Source: Rossellomorea pakistanensis
GTDB lineage: Bacteria > Bacillota > Bacilli > Bacillales > Bacillaceae_B
Direction of reading: 5' to 3'
DNA: 64,000 nt
Assembly (NCBI RefSeq): GCF_016908495.1
Contig: NZ_JAFBDZ010000004.1
Coordinates: 186,001-250,000, forward strand
Position numbers and translations under genes: made by a program. How positions within the stretch are numbered: the stretch's first letter is position 1; every line of letters begins with the position of its first letter. Shown here one piece after another: positions 46,582-54,602 of this stretch. The notes below the pieces were generated by a model that saw nothing but the letters and a program-made list of their open reading frames with translations, was not told where the DNA came from and did no database searches.

Positions 46582-47865
46582 CTAGCTAAATCGCTCCATA
46601 AAAACGTGATCTTCGTTTTTATACATCGTCACCCACAATCTTTCTGCTTTTTCCGTTCTTTTCTTCATCATTTCAGTCATTCTTGGGTTGTTTTCGTCAA
46701 ATGATGAGGTTCCAAGCAATTGCTCTTCCCATCTTTCTCTTAGCTGATCATATTCATCTTTTTCATATTCTCTAACGGTTACGGTACTTTGAGCTTGAAC
46801 ACTTCCATCCTTTGATTGAACGGTAATGGTCGCTTTCCCTGGAGAAAGGGCTTTTATTAGTCCGCCTTTTTCAACAATAGCGACTTGTTCATTAGAAGAT
46901 GTCCATTGAAGGGAGTCAGTGTCAGCATTCTTAGGCTGAACGTCTGCATTTAACAATGTGTAACGATGTTCGTCTAGTGTGGCTGTCTCTGGCGACAAAG
47001 TGATCGATTCGATAGCAACAGGAGGGTGCTCTGGGTTTTGGGTGACCGTTACCACACAATAATCAGAAAGCCCCTCTTTTGTCTTAACGGTAATGGTTGC
47101 TTTTCCCTCACGAACTCCTGTTACGATTCCATCTTGAACCGTGGCTACAGATGGATCTGACGACTCCCATCGAATGCCTGTTTCAAGGGCATCTTCAGGA
47201 GTGAAGCTCCATGTAAGCGGAGCACTTTTTTCTTGTTCGACCGTTATCTGTTCTTCTTCTATTTCAATCGCTTCAATCGGATTCGTTTTTACTAGTGAAA
47301 CATCATCAAACCAGACTGTGCCTGTCCCTTCCTCAAGGAAAAGCTGTACCCTTATGCGATCGATTTCTTTCGGAGGATCGAGGGCTTTTTCAATCCTCGT
47401 CCAATCATTCGTACCTCTTAACTTGTCAGAGTAGATTAAATTGATCTGCTGGTCCCCGCTGTAATACACCACCCTTAGTCTAGCTCCTTGAGTGCTTGTA
47501 ACATCAGCAGTTTTCAGCCAAGCACTCAGTTTATAATGATTTCCTCCTTCAATCGCAATATCTTGTGAAACCGCTGCTCTTCCGTTTTCAGGAGAAGAGA
47601 TTTGCAGCGCGTGTCCGCCTGTACGATAGACCGAATCACTTACCGTTGCAGAAGGATTTCCTACAGGTGTCCATAAACTCCATCCAACTGCACTTGGACT
47701 TGTCCATCCCCCTCCTCCATCTGGAAGAATTTCTTCAAACCCAGGATTCATCAGTCCAAACGGTTCTTCTGCTGCCCCTTTTCCTATACTTCCTACCGAA
47801 CCAAATAGAAGCATTACCGTAAGCATTACCATCCAAACCTTTTTCCAAAGATCCAATTTCTTCAA
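46582..47865 (-). CDS. PL8 glycosaminoglycan lyase, 5' part (signal peptide, CBM-like, two Big2 domains)
   Basis: The 5' portion of the same lyase gene. A TTG start after AAAGGAG gives a Sec signal peptide (about 1-31; WMVMLTVMLLFGSVGS). A carbohydrate-binding-module-like jelly roll follows (about 35-190; NPGFEEILPD to WFDDVSLV, of the CBM4/16/22 layout), then two bacterial Ig-like Big2 domains (about 193-276 and 282-368; SSDPSVATVQDGIVTGV and SSNEQVAIVEKGGLIKA). The first PL8 segment is YDQLRERWEEQLLG. The frame ends at ERFS-stop instead of the expected LWSDLAS. Removing one base from the T5 (minus strand) run at 46600-46604 joins it to the 3' part, giving about 1,247 residues. The corrected enzyme would be secreted, with no sortase motif. 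Confidence 0.88.
   Translation of the reverse strand: MKKLDLWKKVWMVMLTVMLLFGSVGSIGKGAAEEPFGLMNPGFEEILPDGGGGWTSPSAVGWSLWTPVGNPSATVSDSVYRTGGHALQISSPENGRAAVSQDIAIEGGNHYKLSAWLKTADVTSTQGARLRVVYYSGDQQINLIYSDKLRGTNDWTRIEKALDPPKEIDRIRVQLFLEEGTGTVWFDDVSLVKTNPIEAIEIEEEQITVEQEKSAPLTWSFTPEDALETGIRWESSDPSVATVQDGIVTGVREGKATITVKTKEGLSDYCVVTVTQNPEHPPVAIESITLSPETATLDEHRYTLLNADVQPKNADTDSLQWTSSNEQVAIVEKGGLIKALSPGKATITVQSKDGSVQAQSTVTVREYEKDEYDQLRERWEEQLLGTSSFDENNPRMTEMMKKRTEKAERLWVTMYKNEDHVFMERFS
46600..46604 (-). other. Frameshift site in the PL8 lyase gene
   Basis: A run of five A on the plus strand (T5 on the coding strand, in CGTTTTTATGG) is where the two PL8 frames meet. The whole span 44121-47865 is 3,745 bases, one more than a multiple of three, as expected for a single-base insertion. 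Confidence 0.85.
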
Positions 47866-47916
47866 AACGCCACTCCTTTTTGATATATTTTATAATCCCC
47901 TTGATGGAACTTGCTC

Positions 47917-48795
47917 CTATCCCTTAATTCCTGTATTCGCTACCCCTTTAATAAAGTGATCCTGCGCTAGGATGTAAACAAGTAAAGTCGGTACGATAGC
48001 GGATACCGCTGCAGCCATTAAGAGGGAATACTCGGTATTAAATGTTGTGACGAAATGCTGCATGCCAAGCTGTAGTGTGTATAAATGGTCTGAGGTTAAA
48101 TAAATGAGCGGTCCTAAGAAGTCATTCCATGCATGCATAAATGAGAAAATCACAAGGGTTGCAATCGCCGGCTTTGATAGCGGCAAAATGATTTTCAAGT
48201 AAATCCCGAATTCATTCAGCCCATCTATGCGAGCTGCTTCAATAAGTTCATCTGGAATCGATAAAAAGAACTGACGGAATAAAAACACTCCGAACGGGTT
48301 AAATGCCCCCAGCAAGATCAGAGACCAATGAGAATCAACTAGATTCAATTCTTTTAAAATCATAAACTGTGGAATCATCATGACCTGATAAGGAATCATC
48401 ATCGTTGTGACATAAAGAAAAAAGAGCTTATCCCGTTCTGGGAATTTCACTTTTGAAAAAGCATATCCTGCTAGTGAACTCGTAATGACGAGCAAGGTAG
48501 TGGTGATCACCGCTATTTTCAGTGTATTTAGGTAATAGAGATGAAAGGGATGCCTTGTCCATACTTCTTTGTAATTACTCCAATGGAAGGTTTCTGGAAT
48601 CCATTTGATCGGGAAGCCAAAGATTTCAGCTTCTGCTTTTAAAGACGCTGACAGCATCCAAATAAACGGTAGTACCATCATTAATGAGACCGAGATGATT
48701 AGAAGATACTTGATGATTTTCTTTATGTGCGATTTTGTTTTCGTTCTTTTCTGTTCGTAGAGATGTGGGGCTGATTTTTCTGTTGAGATCTCCAT
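47917..48795 (-). CDS. Carbohydrate ABC transporter permease, MalG type
   Basis: A 292-residue inner permease of a CUT1-type importer. Six helices can be seen, with the EAA coupling loop as ELIEAARIDGLNEFGIYLKI followed by ILPLSKPAIATL. The first cytosolic residues are basic (HLYEQKRTKTKSHIKK). It lies downstream of the MalF-type permease and ahead of the PL8 lyase, so its cargo is probably unsaturated GAG oligosaccharides. The matching binding lipoprotein is encoded 9 kb away at 58388. No ATPase gene is present, so a shared MsmX-type ATPase is likely. Confidence 0.92.
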   Translation of the reverse strand: MEISTEKSAPHLYEQKRTKTKSHIKKIIKYLLIISVSLMMVLPFIWMLSASLKAEAEIFGFPIKWIPETFHWSNYKEVWTRHPFHLYYLNTLKIAVITTTLLVITSSLAGYAFSKVKFPERDKLFFLYVTTMMIPYQVMMIPQFMILKELNLVDSHWSLILLGAFNPFGVFLFRQFFLSIPDELIEAARIDGLNEFGIYLKIILPLSKPAIATLVIFSFMHAWNDFLGPLIYLTSDHLYTLQLGMQHFVTTFNTEYSLLMAAAVSAIVPTLLVYILAQDHFIKGVANTGIKG

Positions 48796-48867
48796 TTTCT
48801 TTTCTCCTTTCTACTGCAGCCATCCACCCCACCTCATATGGGATGCTTGGATGGACTGACAGACTGC

Positions 48868-49767
48868 TTAATAATTCACCCATTTCTTCTGACCTTTAAA
48901 TTGGATATAAGCAATGATAATGATCAGCAAGAACAGGACATAAGCCATTGCGGAAGCATAACCATATTCAAACTGCTTAAAGGCCACATTATAAATATCG
49001 TAAACAAGGACGTGGGTGGAACGTCCTGGTCCCCCGCCAGTTAACACATAGATGAGGTCAAACACTTTAAACGAGTTAATGATTCCAATAATCGTGGTAA
49101 AGAAAATCACAGGTGAAAGCATTGGCAATGTCACATTAAAAAACTTAGCGACAGGACCTGCCCCATCGAGTTCGGCCGCTTCATATAAATAATCAGGGAT
49201 GCTTTGTAATCCTGCTAAATAAAGAATCATATAGTAGCCGACAGAGTGCCAAATATATACAATTGATACAGAAACAAGTGCCCACTCGGGAGAAGACAGC
49301 CATTGCGGTGGATTGTCGATTCCAATCGCTTGGAGGACATTATTAATCGGCCCCATCGATGGATTAAAAATTAACTGCCACACCGCAGCAACTGCAACAG
49401 TCGCTGTCACATAAGGCAGGAAAACGGCTGTTCTGAAAAACTTTACAAACCTTATCCCTCTATTTAGCGCAACCGCTAACAGAATCGAAAGAAATAAAGT
49501 GATTGGTACCGATATTAAGGTGAATAAAATACTATTAAGGAAAGAGATCCGGAAGCTTGGATCCTTCATTAGATCAATGTAGTTCTTCAACCCTATAAAC
49601 TCAATCTGTCCAAAGCCATTCCATGAAGTAAAGCTCATTAGGAACGAAGCAATCACTGGGAAAAATATAAATACGGAGAACCCCAAAATATTAGGGAGTA
49701 AAAAAGCATAAGCAACGATTCGATTTCTTTTTGTGTGTGCTGATTTTATTCGCGACTTTTTTGGCAT
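48868..49767 (-). CDS. Carbohydrate ABC transporter permease, MalF/UgpA type
   Basis: The partner permease, 299 residues, with six helices and the coupling loop YLYEAAELDGAGPVAKFFNV preceding TLPMLSPVIFF. It is the first gene of the first GAG operon (permease-permease-PL8-sulfatase-GH88). The ATG at 49767 follows AAAGGAG; a GTG at 49788 overlaps that site. The conserved promoter module at 49912-50005 lies about 145 bases upstream. Confidence 0.92.
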   Translation of the reverse strand: MPKKSRIKSAHTKRNRIVAYAFLLPNILGFSVFIFFPVIASFLMSFTSWNGFGQIEFIGLKNYIDLMKDPSFRISFLNSILFTLISVPITLFLSILLAVALNRGIRFVKFFRTAVFLPYVTATVAVAAVWQLIFNPSMGPINNVLQAIGIDNPPQWLSSPEWALVSVSIVYIWHSVGYYMILYLAGLQSIPDYLYEAAELDGAGPVAKFFNVTLPMLSPVIFFTTIIGIINSFKVFDLIYVLTGGGPGRSTHVLVYDIYNVAFKQFEYGYASAMAYVLFLLIIIIAYIQFKGQKKWVNY

Positions 49768-49911
49768 TCCTTCTACTCCTTTCTTCACTGAAAGTAATCA
49801 TTTGTAATTCTTTTTTTACTATTATTAGACGAGCTGCTTTCATTGAGCTTCGATTTTACTAGACTTATAGTCTCAAAAAGTAATAAACTTCCCTGCCATT
49901 CCCCCTCCAAA

Positions 49912-50005
49912 TTTAATAAAGTTTCTGTATAATAAGTGTAAGGGTTTTCAATTTTCAAAATAAGACGAATATTTTATACCCCTATTTTTCTGACTTTTCT
50001 GAACG
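49912..50005 (-). promoter_or_regulatory. Conserved GAG promoter module, copy A
   Basis: Read leftward, this carries TTCAGAAAAGTCAGAAAAAT (direct repeat TCAGAAAA), AGGGGTATAAA, and about 30 bases later TTGAAAACCCTTACA with a weak -10. The same order and sequence occur at 59722-59812. It faces the permease-PL8 operon, and its upstream end lies 10 bases before the kinase start. I take it as a binding site of the local response regulator. Confidence 0.65.
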
Positions 50006-50015
50006 ATACATCGAG

Positions 50016-51533
50016 GTGATCATCCTGATCTTTATTGCTGTTTTATTTCTTTTTTTGACCATACTCTTTACCTATAAGAAGATTGATAGTCTTTCCTCGC
50101 GATTTATGTACGGCATTAATCTGGGGTTTATTTGTTCTTATGTAGCTTTCATCCTGTACTTAACCCAGTTCAATTACTACTACAATATCGTCAATCAGTT
50201 TTTTGACTTCAGCCCTGGTACTTGGAACTACTTAGTCCTGCAAAACTTTGACACGAATACGATCATCCGGCTGTTAAACGGGGGAGTCATTTTATTCTAC
50301 TTTTCCTTTTTTTGCTTCACCCTTTCCTTTACCAACAGCCGAAAGAAGTCAAAAAAAATAACCGTTTCGGTTACCCTGTTAAGCGTGTTGGCCCTGCTGC
50401 AATTTTTATTCTATGATCCCATCCTTAATCTTTATTTACAGGATTACACGTTGAAGTCAGATCTACTTTCGAGCTATCAATCGTATACACAAATCGGTGA
50501 TAAACTATTTCGCTTTGTGAATGTTCTGAGTCTATTAATAGGGATTTTATTAATGGTCCATCATTATATAAAGCATCGTCATATTCGTTTTATGAGGAAT
50601 TACACCCTTTTTACCCTGCTCAGCTTGCTGCCGCTTGGAACGATTCAATATTTAATGTTTTCATGGGCACCCGAGCTCCTTGTGCGGATTACCTTTAGCC
50701 GGCAGTTTCCCAACTATCAACAGCCTGACCTCAATCTGTATTTTGCAGAATTGCGGGTATTCCCGTTTATTGCTCTATTTGCTCTTGGGTTTATGGTTTT
50801 TAATGTGTATAAGTACAATTCCATAGAAAGCTACCATCGTGATGTTAACACTTTAATCAATCGTAAAATCGATACAGCTTCGTTAGGAATACGCGCATTC
50901 ACACACGCGATTAAAAATCATTTGCTTGCCATTCAATCTGAGACAGAGTTTTTGCGGGAAAGATTCGAAGGAGATCAAGAAGCCGCCTATAGTTTAAAGC
51001 TGATTGAATCCTCCTGCGAGCAGTCATTTGAAAGCATTGATCATGCAGCGAAAATGCTGAAGCAAATCACCCTTAATATGAAGCCTTCCGGACTTCATCA
51101 ACCAGTAGAACAAGCAATAATACGATTTCACCCGTTAAAACCGAATATTGAACTCCATTATCAACGTCCTAAAAAAACAATAATGGTTTATCTGGACGAA
51201 GAACATATAAATGAAGTGATCTATAACATGATCAAAAATGCATTGGAAGCCATCTCCGACCAACAAGGGGAGATTTCGATTGACATCAAGCACGTTAACG
51301 ATGATTGGGGGGTCATCTCAATTCTTGATAATGGACCTGGTATTGAAACAGATAACGTGAATGAGCTGTTCACTCCATTTTATTCGACTAAATCATCGTT
51401 AACCAATTGGGGAGTCGGGCTTTCCTTTTGCTATAAAATTGTCAAAGCCCATGATGGAAAAATTGAAGTAACGACTGAGAAAGGAAAGGGAACACAGTTT
51501 CATTTATATTTCCCTCTCATTTTTGTAGAATAA
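50016..51533 (+). CDS. Multi-pass membrane sensor histidine kinase of the GAG locus
   Basis: A 505-residue kinase with about seven hydrophobic segments in the first 285 residues. The phospho-His is in RAFTHAIKNHLLAIQSE (about His297), and the HATPase boxes are IYNMIKNALEAI, ILDNGPGI and NWGVGLSFCYK. There is no PAS or Cache domain, so the signal is probably sensed in or at the membrane. The start is uncertain: GTG at 50016 opens the frame, but that GTG is part of GAGGTGAT, a ribosome binding site well spaced for a CTG at 50025. It is divergent from the permease operon and followed by its response regulator. Control of GAG genes is inferred from position. Confidence 0.85.
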   Translation: MIILIFIAVLFLFLTILFTYKKIDSLSSRFMYGINLGFICSYVAFILYLTQFNYYYNIVNQFFDFSPGTWNYLVLQNFDTNTIIRLLNGGVILFYFSFFCFTLSFTNSRKKSKKITVSVTLLSVLALLQFLFYDPILNLYLQDYTLKSDLLSSYQSYTQIGDKLFRFVNVLSLLIGILLMVHHYIKHRHIRFMRNYTLFTLLSLLPLGTIQYLMFSWAPELLVRITFSRQFPNYQQPDLNLYFAELRVFPFIALFALGFMVFNVYKYNSIESYHRDVNTLINRKIDTASLGIRAFTHAIKNHLLAIQSETEFLRERFEGDQEAAYSLKLIESSCEQSFESIDHAAKMLKQITLNMKPSGLHQPVEQAIIRFHPLKPNIELHYQRPKKTIMVYLDEEHINEVIYNMIKNALEAISDQQGEISIDIKHVNDDWGVISILDNGPGIETDNVNELFTPFYSTKSSLTNWGVGLSFCYKIVKAHDGKIEVTTEKGKGTQFHLYFPLIFVE

Positions 51534-51583
51534 TAGCCATTTGTACATACGAGATTGATAAATTAAAAGGGGAGGAAATTCAC

Positions 51584-52267
51584 GTGGAACCAATAAGTAT
51601 ACTCATTGTTGATGATATGGAAGCCCATCGCCGTCGTCTAGAGCGTATGATTAAAGGCGAGAGGAACTTAACCCTCGTCTCTTCCGCCAATAGTGGGAAA
51701 GAAGCTGTCCAACTAGCTTCCACTCATAAGCCGGATGTGATTTTAATGGATATTGAAATGGAAGAACAGCTTGCAGGGATCAATGCCGCTGCTGCCATTC
51801 ATGAGAAGGTGCCTGACACAAAAATTATTATGTTAACCGTCCATCAAGACAGCAATATTGTCTTTGCTGCTTTCCAAACAGCCATTGTCGATTATGTCAT
51901 CAAATCAAGCTCAAAAGAAGAAATTATCGAGGCCATCAACGCAGCAGCTAATAATTGCTCACCGATCCGTCCGGTCATTGCTGAAAAAATCCGCCAAGAA
52001 TTTGCTAGAATTAAAAAAGCGGAATATCAATTTCCTCATATCTTTAAAATCATGACGACTTTAACACCAACGGAATTTGAAATTTTAAGATCACTCTGTA
52101 CTGGGAAAAAACGCAAGGAGATTGCCAAAGAACGCGTCGTCGAGCTTGAAACGATCAAGAAGCAGATTAGCAGCATCTTAAAGAAATTCGATAAACGCAG
52201 TACGAAAGAGGTTATTAAAACGATCAACGAGCTTGGAATCTTTGAAATGATCAATAAAATTAGTTAA
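51584..52267 (+). CDS. LuxR-type (NarL-like) response regulator of the GAG locus
   Basis: A 227-residue regulator starting at a GTG after GGGGAGGAAA. The receiver domain (1-120) has the acidic pair IVDDME, phospho-Asp56 in VILMDIEME, and Lys in YVIKSSSKEEI. The C-terminal helix-turn-helix (about 163-220; LTPTEFEILRSLCTGKKRKE, then ETIKKQISSILKKF) is of the LuxR/GerE type. It is 50 bases after the kinase gene. The most likely targets are the TCAGAAAA/AGGGGTA modules before both GAG operons. Confidence 0.9.
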   Translation: MEPISILIVDDMEAHRRRLERMIKGERNLTLVSSANSGKEAVQLASTHKPDVILMDIEMEEQLAGINAAAAIHEKVPDTKIIMLTVHQDSNIVFAAFQTAIVDYVIKSSSKEEIIEAINAAANNCSPIRPVIAEKIRQEFARIKKAEYQFPHIFKIMTTLTPTEFEILRSLCTGKKRKEIAKERVVELETIKKQISSILKKFDKRSTKEVIKTINELGIFEMINKIS

Positions 52268-52270
52268 GAA

Positions 52271-52305
52271 AAAGCCTGATGAGAAATACATTCCCATCAG
52301 GCTTT
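52271..52305. terminator. Bidirectional terminator between the response regulator and the YesL-like gene
   Basis: AAAGCCTGATG (52271-52281) and its complement (52295-52305) pair exactly. It lies between two converging stops and has a T5 run on the minus strand, ending the second GAG operon. Confidence 0.82.
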
Positions 52306-52307
52306 CC

Positions 52308-52928
52308 TCATGCAGCCTTTTCATCAAATTTACGGAAGGAGTGGCGGGCAATCCACATCCAACCGAACACTAGTAAACTAATATTTAAAATCGGAATGAA
52401 TCCAGGTAGAATCAGGCTCCAATAATAAAGAACAATCATTAAGACAACAAAACCAACGGTATGAAGCGGTCGCAGGATAGCTGTATATACCGCAAGCTTT
52501 AACACGCGAAGTCCTTTAATTTCATAATGAACCAGGACAGGAAGCCAAAACGCCCATAACAATAGAAGAAGAATCGTAATCGGAAACCAAAGATAAACGA
52601 ACATTGTCCCCCAGCCACTTTCAATTTCACGAAACATGAAAAAGTAAAAAGCAATCGCAAAGGACGCAATCGAAAGGAACCAGCCTAAAACATTGGCTTG
52701 AACAAAATATTCTTTAAAATAGCTCCAAAAAGCCCGAAATAATGGAACTTCATGATGGCCAAGCAGCCATTGTCTCACTATCGCAAATAAAGCGGCAGAT
52801 GCAGGAAACAAGCCGAATAAAATGAATCCTAATAAGGAAAAAAGAAGAAAAAGTAATTGGACATATACCAATTTTACTAGCCACCCGGTACCTTCATATA
52901 TTTTCTCAGAAAAAGTACTGCCCATCAT
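52308..52928 (-). CDS. YesL-like DUF624 membrane protein
   Basis: A 206-residue membrane protein with five helices; PASAALFAIVRQWLLGHHEV after the first helix is the DUF624/YesL hallmark. In B. subtilis YesL sits in a rhamnogalacturonan cluster with sugar ABC permeases. Its biochemical role is unknown; it may assist the ABC importer. It ends the operon SBP-kduD-kduI-heparinase-kdgK-kdgA-yesL, 15 bases after kdgA. Confidence 0.87.
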   Translation of the reverse strand: MMGSTFSEKIYEGTGWLVKLVYVQLLFLLFSLLGFILFGLFPASAALFAIVRQWLLGHHEVPLFRAFWSYFKEYFVQANVLGWFLSIASFAIAFYFFMFREIESGWGTMFVYLWFPITILLLLLWAFWLPVLVHYEIKGLRVLKLAVYTAILRPLHTVGFVVLMIVLYYWSLILPGFIPILNISLLVFGWMWIARHSFRKFDEKAA

Positions 52929-52943
52929 TCCTCACCTGCTTTT

Positions 52944-53609
52944 TCATTTATTCGTAAGCTTTTCTTCATGAAGGTTTTCTCGTTTCCAATCATTTAAAAT
53001 GGTCATCACGTCTTCAGCATTTTGCTTCACTAAATCATACCTCTGTAATCGAACATCAACATCTCGAACAAGGCTTCCTCCCAATCCAACAGCCACCGCT
53101 CCATTTTTAAGATACTCCACCATGTTATCTTTTGTAATTCCTCCTGTTGGGATCATTTTTAAATGAGGGATGGGTGTTTGAATCGCTTTTAAGTACGCTG
53201 GTCCAACACTATTCGCGGGAAACACCTTTACAAAATCGGCTCCAGCTTGTATGGCTTTCACCATTTCTGAAGGGGTTAAGGTTCCGGGAATCGAAATGCA
53301 GCCCAATTCTTTTACCCTTTTTACAAGACCTTCGTCAAAATGAGGAGAAAAAATAAACTCAGCTCCTGCATCGATCGCCTTTTCTGCTTCTTCGATCGAC
53401 AGCACCGTCCCTGCCCCTACTCTCAAATCTAAATAATCACTTCTTGAAAGACGATTTATAATATGGGAAGCATCAGGGGAATCCATTGTAATTTCAAATG
53501 TGCGAATTCCACCTTCATATAAAGCATCCACAACTGATAGAGCTGTTTCAGTACGGTATCCGCGTATAATCGAAATAATCTCAGGCTGGTTAAAAAGCTG
53601 AATACTCAT
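52944..53609 (-). CDS. kdgA: 2-keto-3-deoxy-6-phosphogluconate aldolase (KDPG/KHG aldolase)
   Basis: Splits 2-keto-3-deoxy-6-phosphogluconate to pyruvate and glyceraldehyde-3-phosphate, the last step of uronate breakdown. The 221-residue class I aldolase shows the active-site Glu in FEITMDSP, the Schiff-base Lys in ADFVKVFPANSVGP and the phosphate loop MIPTGGITKDN. It follows kdgK by three bases with an AGGAGG site. Confidence 0.93.
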   Translation of the reverse strand: MSIQLFNQPEIISIIRGYRTETALSVVDALYEGGIRTFEITMDSPDASHIINRLSRSDYLDLRVGAGTVLSIEEAEKAIDAGAEFIFSPHFDEGLVKRVKELGCISIPGTLTPSEMVKAIQAGADFVKVFPANSVGPAYLKAIQTPIPHLKMIPTGGITKDNMVEYLKNGAVAVGLGGSLVRDVDVRLQRYDLVKQNAEDVMTILNDWKRENLHEEKLTNK

Positions 53610-53612
53610 TTT

Positions 53613-54575
53613 TTACCTCCTTACCTGCTCTGTATCATTAACTTTATTTAAGAATTCTTCAAGTTCGTCCCATGTCGGCAGCCCTTCCATATCTCCGTAA
53701 GATTGGACCATCATGGCTCCAACAGCATTTCCTGCCTTCACGGCTTGCTTTAATCCTTCTTCCCTCAATAAGCTCGCCAAGAATCCAGCCGCAAACCCAT
53801 CGCCTGCACCGACAGGATCAATGACCTGCTTGACTGAAAAAGCTTCCACCATCCCTTTTTCAGCATCACTCGAATAATAGGCTCCCTTATCTTCCATTTT
53901 AATGACAACCGTTTTTACTCCTGTACGATGAAATTCAGAAGCGATTTCTTGTACATCTGTGTCCCCTGTTAACACTTCCCCTTCTCCCTTACCTGCCAGC
54001 ACAATATCACTTTTATCCGCTATTTCTCTTAAAACAGCACGCGCTTCCTCTTTCGACCTGAATAATTTCAAGCGTATATTAGGATCAAATACAATTTTTA
54101 CCCCGTGATGACGCGCAATATCAATGGCAGCTTCTACTGTTTCTGCACAGGAAGAGCTAAGGGCAGGAGTAATGCCTGTGATATGGAGAATTTTAGCTGA
54201 CGCAATATAGGATTCATCCAGATCAGATGGAGACATTTGACTGGCTGCTGACATATGTCGGTAATACATGACGTTGACCATACCTTCTCGTACATATTCT
54301 TTTAAATACAGGCCAGTTGGGGCTTGCTCATCAAATAAAACCCTCGATGTATCGACACCCTCCCCTTGAATAGCCGATTGGATATAATAGCCGAATTCGT
54401 CTCTGCCCAGCTTGCTGAACCAGCCAGCTCTTACGCCGAGACGGGAAAGACCAATCGCCACATTAGACTCTGCCCCTCCAAGTTGTTTAGAGTAAGTATG
54501 GACGTGGCGTAAACGGCCAGGACGCTCAGGAGAAAACAGCACCATCGATTCTCCAAATGTTACGACATCAAGCAT
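53613..54575 (-). CDS. kdgK: 2-keto-3-deoxygluconate kinase
   Basis: Phosphorylates KDG to KDPG. A PfkB-family kinase of 320 residues with the N-terminal FGESMVLF, the motif LGGAESNVAIGLSRLG, YYRHMSAASQMSP for substrate contacts, and the C-terminal signature DPVGAGDGFAAGFLASLL with the catalytic Asp. It stands between the heparinase-type lyase and kdgA genes, matching the pathway order. Confidence 0.93.
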   Translation of the reverse strand: MLDVVTFGESMVLFSPERPGRLRHVHTYSKQLGGAESNVAIGLSRLGVRAGWFSKLGRDEFGYYIQSAIQGEGVDTSRVLFDEQAPTGLYLKEYVREGMVNVMYYRHMSAASQMSPSDLDESYIASAKILHITGITPALSSSCAETVEAAIDIARHHGVKIVFDPNIRLKLFRSKEEARAVLREIADKSDIVLAGKGEGEVLTGDTDVQEIASEFHRTGVKTVVIKMEDKGAYYSSDAEKGMVEAFSVKQVIDPVGAGDGFAAGFLASLLREEGLKQAVKAGNAVGAMMVQSYGDMEGLPTWDELEEFLNKVNDTEQVRR

Positions 54576-54602
54576 ATAAATCTTCCTCTCTATTAATCTT
54601 CC

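Noticed and set aside
46582..47865. Reading the 5' PL8 part as a separate CBM/Big2 surface protein
   Set aside because: Its last 60 residues are PL8 sequence and continue exactly in the adjacent frame, so it is half of one gene.
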